A stretch of DNA of 64,000 nt from Flavobacterium bernardetii (GCF_011305415.1 NZ_JAANOQ010000003.1:286218-350217); one strand, 5' to 3'; counted from the first letter of the stretch, positions 12,285 through 22,581 are shown. A program made the numbers and translations. The notes: generated by a model not told the origin, from the letters alone.

Positions 12285-13091
12285 ATGAACAAATTTTTAT
12301 ATATACTTTTAGCAATACTAACATTATCATCTTGTAGTGAATATCAAAAAGCTTTAAAATCTGATGATGTAGAATTCAAAACAAAAGTTTTTACAGCACA
12401 AATTGAAAAGAAAAAGTATAGTAAAGCAATCAGATTGTTTGAACAATACGCTACTTCTTACAGAGGAAAACCTCAAGGAGAAAGTGCTTTTTTTAATTAT
12501 GCAAAAGCTTTATACATTACAAAACAGTATATTTCAGCCGGATATCAATTTGAAAGTTTCGCAAGTAGTTACCCAAAAAGTGCTAATGTTGAAGAAGCTG
12601 CCTTTTTAGGAGCTGAAAGTTATAGTAAAGTTTCACCAGTTTATAGTTTAGATCAAGTTGATACGGAAAAAGCATTAAGTAAAATTCAAGTTTTTGCTAA
12701 TAAATATCCAAATTCTCAATATTTGCCAAAAGCAAACGAAATTGTAAAAGTATTATCAGAAAAGCTAGAATTAAAAGCTTTTGAAATTGCAAAACAATAC
12801 AATACAATTGGAGAATATACAAGAGATTACAACGCAGCAATTAAAGCTTTAGATAATTTTATTTTTAATTATCCAGGTTCAAAATTTAAAGAAGACGCTT
12901 TGTTTTACAAATACGATTCAATGTACAAATTGGCATTAAATAGTATTCCTTCTAAAAAGCAAGAAAGATTAAATACGACTAAAATATATTATCAAAGTTT
13001 AATCAAATTTAAGGCAGATACCAAGTATTTAGAGAAATCTAATAAAATGCTTGAAACAGTAGATAAAGAATTGAAACAATATACAAATTAA
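12285..13091 (+). CDS. bamD: Outer membrane assembly lipoprotein BamD
   Basis: BamD is the essential lipoprotein of the BAM complex that inserts beta-barrel proteins into the outer membrane. The 268-residue product has a lipobox with lipidated C17 (LTLSSC) and TPR-like repeats with YSKAIRLFEQYATSYRGKPQ and FNYAKALYITKQYISAGYQF. The ATG at 12285 is chosen because the lipoprotein signal begins there. It is the first gene after a good promoter and is followed 8 nt later by rpoZ. Confidence 0.93.
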   Translation: MNKFLYILLAILTLSSCSEYQKALKSDDVEFKTKVFTAQIEKKKYSKAIRLFEQYATSYRGKPQGESAFFNYAKALYITKQYISAGYQFESFASSYPKSANVEEAAFLGAESYSKVSPVYSLDQVDTEKALSKIQVFANKYPNSQYLPKANEIVKVLSEKLELKAFEIAKQYNTIGEYTRDYNAAIKALDNFIFNYPGSKFKEDALFYKYDSMYKLALNSIPSKKQERLNTTKIYYQSLIKFKADTKYLEKSNKMLETVDKELKQYTN

Positions 13092-13099
13092 TCATTATT

Positions 13100-13414
13100 A
13101 TGGATTTAAAGAAAACAAATGCTCCAGTAAACACAATAACTTACAACAAAAGTGTAATTGAAGAGCCAACTGGAAATGTATATGAAGCAATTACTATAAT
13201 AGCACGTAGAGCAAATCAAATTAATTCTGAAATCAAAAAAGAATTATTAGATAAGTTAGACGAATTTGCTACTTATAATGATAGTTTAGAGGAAGTTTTC
13301 GAAAATAAAGAACAAATTGAAGTTTCTAAATATTACGAAAAATTACCTAAACCACATGCTTTAGCTGTTCAAGAATGGTTAGAGGATAAAATTTATCATA
13401 GAGATACTAAATAA
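13100..13414 (+). CDS. rpoZ: RNA polymerase omega subunit (Bacteroidetes type)
   Basis: This 104-residue acidic protein has NVYEAITIIARRANQINSE, the core of the omega family, near residues 27-45. The Bacteroidetes version carries a longer C-terminal tail, present here as PHALAVQEWLEDKIYHRDT. Omega binds the beta-prime subunit and helps polymerase assembly. The bamD-rpoZ-coaBC order is common in Flavobacteriia and supports the call. Confidence 0.85.
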   Translation: MDLKKTNAPVNTITYNKSVIEEPTGNVYEAITIIARRANQINSEIKKELLDKLDEFATYNDSLEEVFENKEQIEVSKYYEKLPKPHALAVQEWLEDKIYHRDTK

Positions 13415-13429
13415 TTTAAACTTATATTG

Positions 13430-14641
13430 ATGTCTGTTTTAAACGGTAAAAACGTTTTGCTAGGTGTTTCTGGCGGAATTGCTGCTTATAAAACAGCCTC
13501 ATTAGTAAGACTTCTTATAAAAGCAGGTGCACATGTACAAGTTGTCATGACACCTGCTTCTATTGATTTTGTTACACCATTAACATTATCAACTCTTTCA
13601 AAAAAACCAGTTTATAGTACGTTTTACAACGAAGAAGATGCAAATGCTACTTGGAACAACCATGTAGAATTAGCACTATGGGCAGATTATATGCTAATTG
13701 CACCTGCAACAGCAAATACTTTGTCGAAAATGGCTTCTGGAACTTGTGATAACTTGCTTTTGGCTACTTATTTATCTGCAAAATGTCCTGTATATTTCGC
13801 TCCAGCAATGGATTTAGATATGTACATTCATCCAACCACAAAAATAAATTTCGAGAAATTACAAAGTTTCGGAAACACAATAATTCCTGCTGAAAGTGGT
13901 GAATTAGCAAGTGGTTTAAGTGGAGAAGGTAGAATGGCTGAGCCAGAAAACATCATTCAATTTATTGAAAAAGATTTGGAAAGTAAATTGCCTTTAAAAG
14001 GTAAAAAAATATTAATTACAGCTGGTCCAACTTTTGAAGCAATTGATCCTGTTCGTTTTATAGGAAATCATTCTTCTGGTAAAATGGGATTTGATATTGC
14101 AACTGCAGCCGCAAATTTAGGCGCAGCAGTGGTTTTGGTTTCCGGACCAACACATTTGCAAATGAAACACAGTTTGGTTAATGTAATCCGAGTAACTTCT
14201 GCAGACGAAATGTACGATGCTTGTCATCAGTATTTCGAAAATATGGATGTAGCTATTGCCGCCGCTGCTGTTGCCGATTATAAACCAAAAAATGTAGCCA
14301 CTCAAAAAATAAAAAAGACAGAAGCTACGTTTACTATTGAATTGGAAAAGAATAAAGATATTTTACTATCTTTAGGTCAAATAAAAAAGAATCAATTTTT
14401 AATTGGTTTTGCTTTAGAGACAGAGAACGAGATAGATAACGCCAAAATTAAGATTGAAAAAAAGAATTTAGACCTAATTGTTTTGAATTCTTTAAACGAT
14501 AAAGGTGCTGGTTTTGGAAAGCCAACAAATAAAGTTACTTTTATTGATAAAGATTTTAATATATTTGAGCATCCTTTAAAATCTAAAGAATTAGTTGCAG
14601 AAGATATTGTTAACCTAATTGTGAAAAAATATGCGAATTAA
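13430..14641 (+). CDS. coaBC: Bifunctional phosphopantothenoylcysteine decarboxylase / synthetase
   Basis: CoaBC makes 4'-phosphopantetheine for coenzyme A. The flavin-dependent CoaC half (about 1-185) has GVSGGIAAYK, the active-site NHVELALWAD and APATANTLSKMASGTCDNLL. The CoaB half has ITAGPTFEAIDPVRFIGN, HSSGKMGF and AAAVADYKPK. The 403-residue length is normal. The start is ATG at 13430; a TTG just before it is ignored. It overlaps the next gene by 11 nt. coaE, the last step of CoA synthesis, is at 31794. Confidence 0.97.
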   Translation: MSVLNGKNVLLGVSGGIAAYKTASLVRLLIKAGAHVQVVMTPASIDFVTPLTLSTLSKKPVYSTFYNEEDANATWNNHVELALWADYMLIAPATANTLSKMASGTCDNLLLATYLSAKCPVYFAPAMDLDMYIHPTTKINFEKLQSFGNTIIPAESGELASGLSGEGRMAEPENIIQFIEKDLESKLPLKGKKILITAGPTFEAIDPVRFIGNHSSGKMGFDIATAAANLGAAVVLVSGPTHLQMKHSLVNVIRVTSADEMYDACHQYFENMDVAIAAAAVADYKPKNVATQKIKKTEATFTIELEKNKDILLSLGQIKKNQFLIGFALETENEIDNAKIKIEKKNLDLIVLNSLNDKGAGFGKPTNKVTFIDKDFNIFEHPLKSKELVAEDIVNLIVKKYAN

Positions 14642-15515
14642 ATTTTTAATATTATTTGTTTTAAGTACTTTTTGTGTATCTTCACAAGAATTAAAAGCAG
14701 TAGTTTCAATAAATTCTGATCAGGTAACAAGCGTGAATACTCAGATTTTTAAGAATTTAGAGAAACAAGTTTTCGATTTTTTAAATAACACAAAATTTTC
14801 TGATAAAGAGACAAAACTAAATGAAAAAGTAAATTGCTCTTTTTTCTTCATTATCAATAAATTTGAAGCTAATAATTTTGAAGTTACTTTACAAGTTAAT
14901 TCAACACGGCCAGTTTTTAATTCAACATTTACTACACCTATTCTTAATATTAACGATAAGGATGTAAGTTTTAAATACATTGAATTTGAAAATTTAGTTT
15001 ATGATAAAAATTCATTTACTTCAAACTTAGTTTCTGTTTTATCTTTTTATGCGAATATTGTTTTAGCTTCTGATGCTGATACATTTTCAGATAAAGGTGG
15101 TTCAGAATATTTGGAAAGTGCATTAAATATAGCCAATGTAGCACAACCTAGTGGATTTTCAGGATGGGTTCAAACTGGTAAAAAAACGACTAGATATAAC
15201 TTAATTTCAGATTTAATGTCTAATACTTTTGATGCCTACAGAGAAACACTTTATCAATATCATATTAATGGATTAGATAAAATGGCAGACGATTTAAAAA
15301 CAGGGAAATTTGAAATAATGAATGCTATTGAAACATTATTGAAATTGCATAAAGTGAGACCAAATTCACTTTTAGCGAGAACTTTTTTTGATGCCAAAAC
15401 AGATGAACTTGTTAATATTTTCAGTGGCGGACCAGTTATGGATATTTCAAAAGTTAAAGATAATTTAGCTACAATTTCTCCGTTAAATTCTTCTAAATGG
15501 AATAAAATAAGGTAA
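14631..15515 (+). CDS. porD: DUF4835 / PorD-like type IX secretion protein
   Basis: This 294-residue protein has a signal peptide (MRIKFLILFVLSTFCVSSQ). It matches the DUF4835 family, with QTGKKTTRYNLISDLMSN and SLLARTFFDAKTDELVNIF near the end. The family is named PorD in type IX secretion nomenclature, and the coaBC-porD-recN order is typical of Flavobacteriia. Its exact role in T9SS is unclear. The symbol is given from family memory. Confidence 0.75.
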   Translation: MRIKFLILFVLSTFCVSSQELKAVVSINSDQVTSVNTQIFKNLEKQVFDFLNNTKFSDKETKLNEKVNCSFFFIINKFEANNFEVTLQVNSTRPVFNSTFTTPILNINDKDVSFKYIEFENLVYDKNSFTSNLVSVLSFYANIVLASDADTFSDKGGSEYLESALNIANVAQPSGFSGWVQTGKKTTRYNLISDLMSNTFDAYRETLYQYHINGLDKMADDLKTGKFEIMNAIETLLKLHKVRPNSLLARTFFDAKTDELVNIFSGGPVMDISKVKDNLATISPLNSSKWNKIR

Positions 15516-15516
15516 T

Positions 15517-17169
15517 ATGCTTTTATCTTTATCAGTTCAAAATTACGCTTTAATAGAACAGCTTAATATTAATTTTGCTAATCAGTTTGCTACCATTACT
15601 GGAGAAACTGGTGCTGGAAAATCTATATTATTAGGTGCTTTAGGTTTGATAATGGGTAATCGTTCGGATTTGTCTTCTCTTAAAGATAAAGAGAAAAAAT
15701 GTGTTGTTGAAGCAAGTTTTGAAGTGTCGAAATACAATTTAAAATGGCTGTTTGAAGCCAATGATTTAGATTACGAAAATACTACAATAATCAGAAGAGA
15801 AATTTTGCCTTCAGGTAAATCACGAGCTTTCATTAATGATACGCCAGTCAATTTATCAGAACTTCAAATTTTAGCAGAAAATCTTATCGATATACATTCA
15901 CAACATCAAACACGTGAATTAGAACAACAAAATTACCAGATTTCTATTTTAGATGCGATTGGTTCCAATTCTGAAAATCTAAAAGAATTTTTGATTTTAT
16001 TATCAGATTTCAAACAAAAATCGAAAGAATTAGAACAAGCAATTGCAGATAAAAACACCTTGTTTACGGCTCAAGAATATAATTCATATTTGTTAAATGA
16101 ATTAATTCAAGTGGGCTTACAACCAAATGAACAAGCTGATTTAGAAGAAGAATTATTGAGTTTAAACAACTCGGAATTAATTAGCGAAACTTTAAGTAAA
16201 TTGGTTTCAAGTGCTAATGAAGAACAATTCGGATTTATAAATGCTTTGAAAGAATGTAAAAATGCTTTCCATAAAATCGCACCCTTTTCTACATCTTATT
16301 CTGAATTATACGAAAGATTAAACTCTTCATTAATTGAATTAGAAGACATTACAGATTCAAGTTTCAATTTAGTAGAGAAAAACGTTTACAATCCAGAACG
16401 ATTAGAATTTATTTCTGGAAGATTACAAACTATTTACGATTTACAAAAGAAACACCAAGTTTCAAGCATTGAAGATTTAATTGAAATTAGAAATCAATTG
16501 GATGAAAAAGTACTTTTAGTTGATAATTTAGAAGAAAAAATTAATAAATTAAATGCGTATTTAAGTGCGAAAACAGCAGACTTAAATGCAACTGCTAAAA
16601 AGATTACAGAAAATAGGAGCAAAGCCATTCCAATTTTTATAGATAAAATTTCTTCTATTTTGTTCCAATTAGGAATGCCTGATTCGCAATTTAAAATGGA
16701 ATTAATCCCTTCTAATCAGTTTTTATCTAACGGAAAAGACGAATTAGAATTATTGTTTTCAGCCAATAAAGGAACAAGTTTAGGTTCGTTTAAAAAAGTA
16801 GCTTCTGGTGGAGAAATGTCGAGAATTATGTTAGCAATTAAATCTGTTTTGGCTGATTTCTCTCAATTGCCAACCATTTTATTTGATGAAATTGATACTG
16901 GAGTTTCTGGAGAAATTGCATTTAAAATGGGTGAAATCATGAGTAAAATGAGTGCAAACAGACAAGTTTTTGCCATTACGCATTTACCTCAAATTGCTTC
17001 AAAAGGAGATGCGCAATATAAAGTTTCAAAAGAAACGATCGCAGAAAACACGATTTCTAAAATTGTCAAATTAAATTCAGAGGAACGAATAGTGGAAATT
17101 GCGGAAATGTTATCAGGAAAACAAATTACTGATTCAGCCTTAACACATGCTAAAACATTATTAAATTAA
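15517..17169 (+). CDS. recN: DNA repair protein RecN
   Basis: RecN is an SMC-like ATPase that holds broken DNA ends together during recombination repair. The 550-residue protein has Walker A GETGAGKS (29-36), a central coiled-coil region (about 150-370), the ABC signature SGGEMSR (about 430-436) and Walker B TILFDEID (about 454-461). HLPQIAS, the typical H-loop, follows. It starts 1 nt after porD. Confidence 0.97.
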   Translation: MLLSLSVQNYALIEQLNINFANQFATITGETGAGKSILLGALGLIMGNRSDLSSLKDKEKKCVVEASFEVSKYNLKWLFEANDLDYENTTIIRREILPSGKSRAFINDTPVNLSELQILAENLIDIHSQHQTRELEQQNYQISILDAIGSNSENLKEFLILLSDFKQKSKELEQAIADKNTLFTAQEYNSYLLNELIQVGLQPNEQADLEEELLSLNNSELISETLSKLVSSANEEQFGFINALKECKNAFHKIAPFSTSYSELYERLNSSLIELEDITDSSFNLVEKNVYNPERLEFISGRLQTIYDLQKKHQVSSIEDLIEIRNQLDEKVLLVDNLEEKINKLNAYLSAKTADLNATAKKITENRSKAIPIFIDKISSILFQLGMPDSQFKMELIPSNQFLSNGKDELELLFSANKGTSLGSFKKVASGGEMSRIMLAIKSVLADFSQLPTILFDEIDTGVSGEIAFKMGEIMSKMSANRQVFAITHLPQIASKGDAQYKVSKETIAENTISKIVKLNSEERIVEIAEMLSGKQITDSALTHAKTLLN

Positions 17170-17175
17170 AATTTA

Positions 17176-17183
17176 TACTTTTG
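17176..17183 (+). promoter_or_regulatory. -7 box of fabV
   Basis: TACTTTTG matches the -7 consensus 43 nt before the fabV ATG. The -33 region overlaps the end of recN and has no clear TTTG. Confidence 0.55.
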
Positions 17184-17226
17184 TAATAGATTTAGAATAT
17201 ATACAACAACAATAAAATATAAAATT

Positions 17227-18417
17227 ATGATTATAGAACCAAGAATGCGCGGATTTATATGTTTAACAGCTCACCCAGAAGGTTGTGCGCAAAATGTAAA
17301 AAATCAAATTGAATATGTAAAATCAAAAGGTAAAATTGATGGAGCAAAAAAAGTTTTAGTAATTGGTGCTTCAACAGGTTTTGGTTTAGCTTCAAGAATT
17401 ACAAGTGCATTTGGTTGTGATGCTGCTACAATTGGTGTTTTCTTTGAAAAAGAACCAAGTGAAGGGAAAACGGCAACGCCAGGTTATTATAATTCTGCAG
17501 CATTAGAAGTTGAAGCTACAAAAGCGGGTTTATATGCAAAAAGTATCAATGGTGATGCGTTTTCAAATGAAATTAAACAACAAGCTATAGATTTAATTAA
17601 AAAAGATTTAGGTCAAGTTGATTTAGTAATTTATAGTTTAGCTTCTCCAGTTCGTATGCATCCAACAACAGGTGTTTTACATCGTTCTACATTAAAGCCA
17701 ATTGGTGGAAAATTCACAAACAAAACCGTTGATTTTCATACAGGAAATGTTTCTGAAGTTTCTATTGAACCAGCCAATCAAGAAGATATTGATAATACAG
17801 TAGTTGTAATGGGTGGTGAAGATTGGTCCATGTGGATGACTGCTTTAAAAGATGCTGGTGTTTTAGCAAATGATGCGATGACTTTAGCGTATTCTTATAT
17901 CGGACCAGAAGTTACAGAACCAGTTTATAGAAAAGGAACAATTGGTCGTGCAAAAGATCATTTAGAAGCTACTGCTTTCGAAATTACAAAACAATTAGAA
18001 GATGTAAATTGCAAAGCTTATGTTTCGGTAAATAAAGCCTTAGTTACTCAAGCAAGTTCTGCTATTCCAGTAATTCCATTATATATTTCATTATTATACA
18101 AAACGATGAAAGCTGAAGGAATTCATGAAGGTTGTATTGAACAAATACAACGTTTATATTCTAATAGGTTATTTAGCGGAAATGCTATTCCAACTGACGA
18201 TAAAGGAAGAATTAGAATTGACGACTGGGAAATGCGTGATGATGTACAAGCTCAAGTTTCTAAATTATGGGAAGTAGCAACTACAGAAAATCTTTCAGAA
18301 ATTGGAGATTTAGCAGGTTACAAACAAGACTTCTTAAACTTATTTGGATTCGGATTTAATGGTGTTGATTATCTAGCGGATACATCAGAAATGGTATTTG
18401 TTCCAAGCATGCAGTAA
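17227..18417 (+). CDS. fabV: Trans-2-enoyl-ACP/CoA reductase FabV
   Basis: FabV is the NADH-dependent enoyl reductase of fatty acid elongation and is generally resistant to triclosan. The 396-residue protein begins MIIEPRMRGFICLTAHPEGC, has the cofactor-binding VLVIGASTGFGLASR, and the catalytic Y-x8-K pair Y234 and K243 in EPVYRKGTIGRAK. The length fits the family. It stands alone, with its own promoter box and a strong terminator. Confidence 0.96.
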   Translation: MIIEPRMRGFICLTAHPEGCAQNVKNQIEYVKSKGKIDGAKKVLVIGASTGFGLASRITSAFGCDAATIGVFFEKEPSEGKTATPGYYNSAALEVEATKAGLYAKSINGDAFSNEIKQQAIDLIKKDLGQVDLVIYSLASPVRMHPTTGVLHRSTLKPIGGKFTNKTVDFHTGNVSEVSIEPANQEDIDNTVVVMGGEDWSMWMTALKDAGVLANDAMTLAYSYIGPEVTEPVYRKGTIGRAKDHLEATAFEITKQLEDVNCKAYVSVNKALVTQASSAIPVIPLYISLLYKTMKAEGIHEGCIEQIQRLYSNRLFSGNAIPTDDKGRIRIDDWEMRDDVQAQVSKLWEVATTENLSEIGDLAGYKQDFLNLFGFGFNGVDYLADTSEMVFVPSMQ

Positions 18418-18443
18418 TAACAAAAATCAACATAAATGTTTTG

Positions 18444-18475
18444 AAATCCCGATATTATCGGGATTTTTGTTTTGT
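18444..18475 (+). terminator. Rho-independent terminator after fabV
   Basis: AAATCCCGAT (18444-18453) and ATCGGGATTT (18457-18466) form a perfect 10-bp stem around ATT, followed by a T-rich tail. Confidence 0.93.
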
Positions 18476-18517
18476 TTTATAACGATAATATCTGTATTTC
18501 ATCGATAAAATAAGTGG

Positions 18518-18545
18518 TTTGTATTATTTTTTAAGTATTTTTTTG
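18518..18545 (+). promoter_or_regulatory. Probable promoter of first giant T9SS gene
   Basis: TTTG (18518-18521) and TATTTTTTTG (18536-18545) are separated by 14 nt. The same arrangement, then TTTATTTAC and ATTACT, precedes the second paralogue at 22582-22608. The -7 box carries two extra T residues compared with the consensus. Confidence 0.5.
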
Positions 18546-18584
18546 TTTATTTACAATTACTTAACAAATTAAATACAGTAAACA

Positions 18585-21500
18585 ATGAAAAAAATTACTT
18601 TATGGTTATTTGCCCTCTTTACGTGTTGGCAAATGACTGCCCAAACGGGCACTATTGTAGTTGGTGTAAACGATGGTACACCAAATACAACAACAGGTTA
18701 TCCATCACCAATGCAAGATTATTATAAAACTGGAAGAGTTCAGTTTTTGTACACAGCTTCAGAATTATTAGGAGCTGGCTTAGTTGCTGGTAATATTACT
18801 GAAATTGGCTGGGTTGTTACTTCAAATAATACAAGTACTTTACAAGAAAATTATACAATTTCTATGAAAAGTACAGCATCAACTGTTTTAACTACAACTT
18901 TTGAGTCTGGTGCAACCGTAGTTTACGGACCAACAGATTTTACTCCGTCTGCAACAGGTAACGTTATGTTTACATTAACTACTCCTTTTGTATGGGATGG
19001 AACTTCAAATGTAATTGTTGAAGTTTGTGCTGGTTTAGCTACTGGTACTTTTACAGAAAATGTTAGTTGTGCAAATTCAACTACTACTGGAATAAAATCT
19101 GTATATTTTAGAAGTGATTCTGCAACTACTCCTTGCACAACTGCAACAGGAACAACATCAACAGATAGACCATTATTGGTTGCAACTGGTAATGTAGCTT
19201 CATGTTTAGCGCCATTAAATTTAGTGAGTGCTAATATTACTGCATTTACTGCTGATATTTCTTGGGATGCAACTTCATCAACTCCTTTAATTGGTTATGA
19301 ATATGTAGTTTCAACTTCAAATGTTGCTCCTACTGGAGCAGGTACTCCTACCACAAATACTTTTGCAAGTCTTTCATCTTTATTACCACAAACAACATAT
19401 TATGTTTTTGTAAGATCAAATTGTACTGTTTCTGATTTTAGTGCTTGGAATGGACCAATTTCATTTACTACGGCTTGTGCGCCTATTACGACATTACCAC
19501 ATTTAGAACCATTTAATACATTTTTACCTATTTGTTGGACAGAAGCTGATAATGGTGATTTAACTGCTGGACCAGCAACCATTGGAACTGGAAGTTGGTT
19601 AGTTGATGGTTTAGGAAATGTTGGAACAACTGGTGCAATTAGAGTTACACTTGATGGTGCAATAGATAATGACTGGGTTGTTTCTCCAGAATTCACAATT
19701 CCTGCAACTGGTTATGAATTAAAATTTACTGCTGCTGCAACTCAAGGTGGATTAACAGTAGCACCGACAACTGCTTGGGAATCAGATGATTCTGTAGAAG
19801 TATTAGTTACTTCAACAGGTATGACAAATTGGGTTCCACTATATACTTATATTGATACTAATGTGCCTTCAAATGTTGGTAGTCTTAATGTTTTAGATTT
19901 AGACGCTTATGCTACGCAAACAGTAAGATTTGCTTTTAGAGCTGTTGAAGGTGCAGCTAATGGAGCAGCTGTTGTGGATTTCTCAGTTGATAACTTAGAA
20001 GTTCGTTTATCTCCAACTTGTCCAGATCAAACTGGTTTAGTAGTTTCAGGTGTAACTTCAACTGGTGCTAATACTTCATGGGATGATATGTCTGGAACAG
20101 GTGCAGTTGGTTATCAATATGCAATCACAACTTCTGCAACTCCTCCTGCATCAGGAACTCCAATTGCAACTACTTTTTATATAGCTTCAGGATTATTACC
20201 TCAAACAGTTTATTACTTACATGTAAGATCTGAATGTGCTGGTAGTATTTTTGGTAATTGGGCTACAACATCTTTTACAACTGCTTGCTCGCCTATAGTT
20301 GCTTTACCTTGGAATGAAGGATTTGAAACTGTAGCAACAGGTACAAATATCTTTCCACAATGTTGGGGATATTCAAATACTTTAAGTGATTGGAACATTG
20401 AAACATTCCCTGTAGCGAATACAGGAGTAAACTCTTTAGGTAGAACTTGGAGTACAAATGGATGGGCTTTTACACCTATGTTTACTTTAACTGCGGGTAC
20501 TTCTTATAGATTTAGTTATTATGTTAGAACTCAGGATGCTATAGTTGGTTATGATGTTACTGTTGGAGTAGGAAACTCTCAAAATAGTGCAGCAATGACA
20601 ACAACTGTATCAACTGTTACTGCTTATCAAGGTCCAGCATGGGTTAAAGTTAATCACGAATTTACACCGCTGACTAATGGTGATTATTCTTTCGGTGTAC
20701 ATGTGGTTGCTCCTGGAGCTCCAAATGGAATTAATTTTGATGATTTTAAATTAGAATTATCTCCAACTTGTCCAGATCAAACTGGATTAGTAGTAGCAAA
20801 CATTACTTCTTCAGGTGCAGATACTTCATGGGATGATATGTCTGGTTCAGGTGCGGTTGGTTATCAATATGCAATCACAACTTCTGCAACACCTCCTGCA
20901 TCAGGAACTCCAATTGCTGCTACTTTTTATATAGCTTCAGGATTATTACCTCAAACAGTTTATTACTTACATGTAAGATCTGAATGTGCTGGTAGTACTT
21001 ATGGTAATTGGGCTACAACAACTTTTACAACTGCTTGTGTGCCTGTAGGTACTTTACCTTGGAATGAAGGATTTGAAACTGTAGCAACAGGTACAAATAT
21101 CTTTCCACAATGTTGGGGATATTCAAATACTTTAAGTGATTGGAACATTGAAACATTCCCTGTAGCGAATACAGGAGTAAACTCTTTAGGAAGAACTTGG
21201 AGTACAAATGGATGGGCGTTTACACCTATGTTTACATTAGCAGCTGGTACTTCATATACCTTCAGTTATTATGTTAGAACTCAAGATGCTACAGTTGGTT
21301 ATGATGTTACTGTTGGAGTAGGAAACTCTCAAAGTAGTGCAGCAATGACAACTACTTTATCTACTGTTACTGGCTATCAAGGTCCAACTTGGACACAGGT
21401 TTTTCTTAATTTTACACCAACTGTTGCTGGAGATTATTCTTTCGGAGTTCATGTTGTTGCACCAAATCCACCAAATGGAATTAATTTTGATGATTTTGAA

Positions 21501-22484
21501 TTAAAATTATCTCCATCTATACCACCAGCATGTGCAGCTAATTTAGTTGCTACACCTAATGCTTGTGGAAATTTCTCAAATAATTTAAATTGGGATGCTA
21601 CGGCAACTGCAACAGGATATTATGTTACTATTGGTACAACTACAGGTGGTACTGATATTGCTAATGCTGTAAGTGTTGGTACAAATGCATATAGTTTTTC
21701 AGGTTCTGTAAACACTCAATATTTCTGGACAATTGTTCCTTATAATGGAGCTGGTTCAGCAACAGGTTGTGTTGAGCAATCATTTACGACTGCTGCTACT
21801 GGATGTTACTGTGCTTCAGTTCCTTCTTCAAATGATAATTTAGGTATTACTTCAGCTATTGTTGGAGCTACAACTAATCCAATTTCAGATGTTACTTATG
21901 TAGATTTAACTGCAGTTGCTGAAGTAGTTGCTCCAGGTGCAAATACAAATGTTCAATTAACATTTAGTACAGGATATACATATGATATTAATATTTGGAT
22001 AGATTTTAATAATGATTTTGATTTTGATGATGCAGGTGAATTAGTTAAAACTGGAATTGCTTGTACAGCTGTTGAACCAAATATTGTTGATGCTTCTTTT
22101 ACAATGCCTTTAACTGCTCCATCTGGTACTCATAGAATGAGAATTGGAACTGCTGATAGTGGTCAAGCTCCTCCAAATCCATGTTATAATGGTAATTTTG
22201 GTGTTACTCTTGATTTTACAGTTGATACAACTTTAGGTTCTGCTAGTTTTGATACTACAAGCTTTGTAGCATATCCAAACCCAGTTAAAGATGTATTAAA
22301 CTTATCTTATAAAACAGCAATTAATAATGTAAGAGTTGTTAACCTATTAGGTCAAGAAGTTTTAAATTCTAGAACAAACTCTAATGATATACAAGTTAAT
22401 ATGTCTGCATTAACTGCAGGAGCTTACATCGTTAACATTACTGTAGAAGATACAGTTCACACTATAAAAATCATTAAAGAATAA
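18585..22484 (+). CDS. Giant secreted protein with FN3, choice-of-anchor J, GEVED and T9SS type A sorting domains (paralogue 1)
   Basis: This 1299-residue protein has a signal peptide (MKKITLWLFALFTCWQMTAQ) and a first beta-rich domain (about 20-207). FN3 domains alternate with choice-of-anchor J/MAM-like domains (about 208-975), a further FN3-like segment follows (about 985-1075), and then a GEVED domain with the acidic loop DFNNDFDFDDAGE. The C-terminal sorting domain has YPNPVKDVLNLS and GAYIVNI and ends VHTIKIIKE. T9SS should export it across the outer membrane and attach or release it after cleavage of the C-terminal domain. Residues 476-725 and 726-975 are near-identical. No enzyme motif is seen, so an adhesive or matrix role is inferred. 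Confidence 0.9.
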   Translation: MKKITLWLFALFTCWQMTAQTGTIVVGVNDGTPNTTTGYPSPMQDYYKTGRVQFLYTASELLGAGLVAGNITEIGWVVTSNNTSTLQENYTISMKSTASTVLTTTFESGATVVYGPTDFTPSATGNVMFTLTTPFVWDGTSNVIVEVCAGLATGTFTENVSCANSTTTGIKSVYFRSDSATTPCTTATGTTSTDRPLLVATGNVASCLAPLNLVSANITAFTADISWDATSSTPLIGYEYVVSTSNVAPTGAGTPTTNTFASLSSLLPQTTYYVFVRSNCTVSDFSAWNGPISFTTACAPITTLPHLEPFNTFLPICWTEADNGDLTAGPATIGTGSWLVDGLGNVGTTGAIRVTLDGAIDNDWVVSPEFTIPATGYELKFTAAATQGGLTVAPTTAWESDDSVEVLVTSTGMTNWVPLYTYIDTNVPSNVGSLNVLDLDAYATQTVRFAFRAVEGAANGAAVVDFSVDNLEVRLSPTCPDQTGLVVSGVTSTGANTSWDDMSGTGAVGYQYAITTSATPPASGTPIATTFYIASGLLPQTVYYLHVRSECAGSIFGNWATTSFTTACSPIVALPWNEGFETVATGTNIFPQCWGYSNTLSDWNIETFPVANTGVNSLGRTWSTNGWAFTPMFTLTAGTSYRFSYYVRTQDAIVGYDVTVGVGNSQNSAAMTTTVSTVTAYQGPAWVKVNHEFTPLTNGDYSFGVHVVAPGAPNGINFDDFKLELSPTCPDQTGLVVANITSSGADTSWDDMSGSGAVGYQYAITTSATPPASGTPIAATFYIASGLLPQTVYYLHVRSECAGSTYGNWATTTFTTACVPVGTLPWNEGFETVATGTNIFPQCWGYSNTLSDWNIETFPVANTGVNSLGRTWSTNGWAFTPMFTLAAGTSYTFSYYVRTQDATVGYDVTVGVGNSQSSAAMTTTLSTVTGYQGPTWTQVFLNFTPTVAGDYSFGVHVVAPNPPNGINFDDFELKLSPSIPPACAANLVATPNACGNFSNNLNWDATATATGYYVTIGTTTGGTDIANAVSVGTNAYSFSGSVNTQYFWTIVPYNGAGSATGCVEQSFTTAATGCYCASVPSSNDNLGITSAIVGATTNPISDVTYVDLTAVAEVVAPGANTNVQLTFSTGYTYDINIWIDFNNDFDFDDAGELVKTGIACTAVEPNIVDASFTMPLTAPSGTHRMRIGTADSGQAPPNPCYNGNFGVTLDFTVDTTLGSASFDTTSFVAYPNPVKDVLNLSYKTAINNVRVVNLLGQEVLNSRTNSNDIQVNMSALTAGAYIVNITVEDTVHTIKIIKE
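20011..21510 (+). repeat. Tandem duplication of a 750-bp unit inside T9SS paralogue 1
   Basis: Units 20011-20760 and 20761-21510 are offset by exactly 750 bp (250 codons). Each encodes one FN3 plus one choice-of-anchor J domain. A stretch of about 130 bp from 20303 and 21053 is identical, including synonymous positions. Confidence 0.9.
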
Positions 22485-22510
22485 TTCACAATTTACAGCT
22501 CAAATGTTAT

Positions 22511-22541
22511 AAAATCCCGATTTATTCGGGATTTTTTCATT
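22511..22541 (+). terminator. Rho-independent terminator after T9SS paralogue 1
   Basis: AAAATCCCGA (22511-22520) and TCGGGATTTT (22526-22535) form a 10-bp stem around TTTAT, followed by T residues. Confidence 0.92.
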
Positions 22542-22581
22542 TTATCGATGTTATTCGTTTTTCGTCGGTGAAAATTATTGG

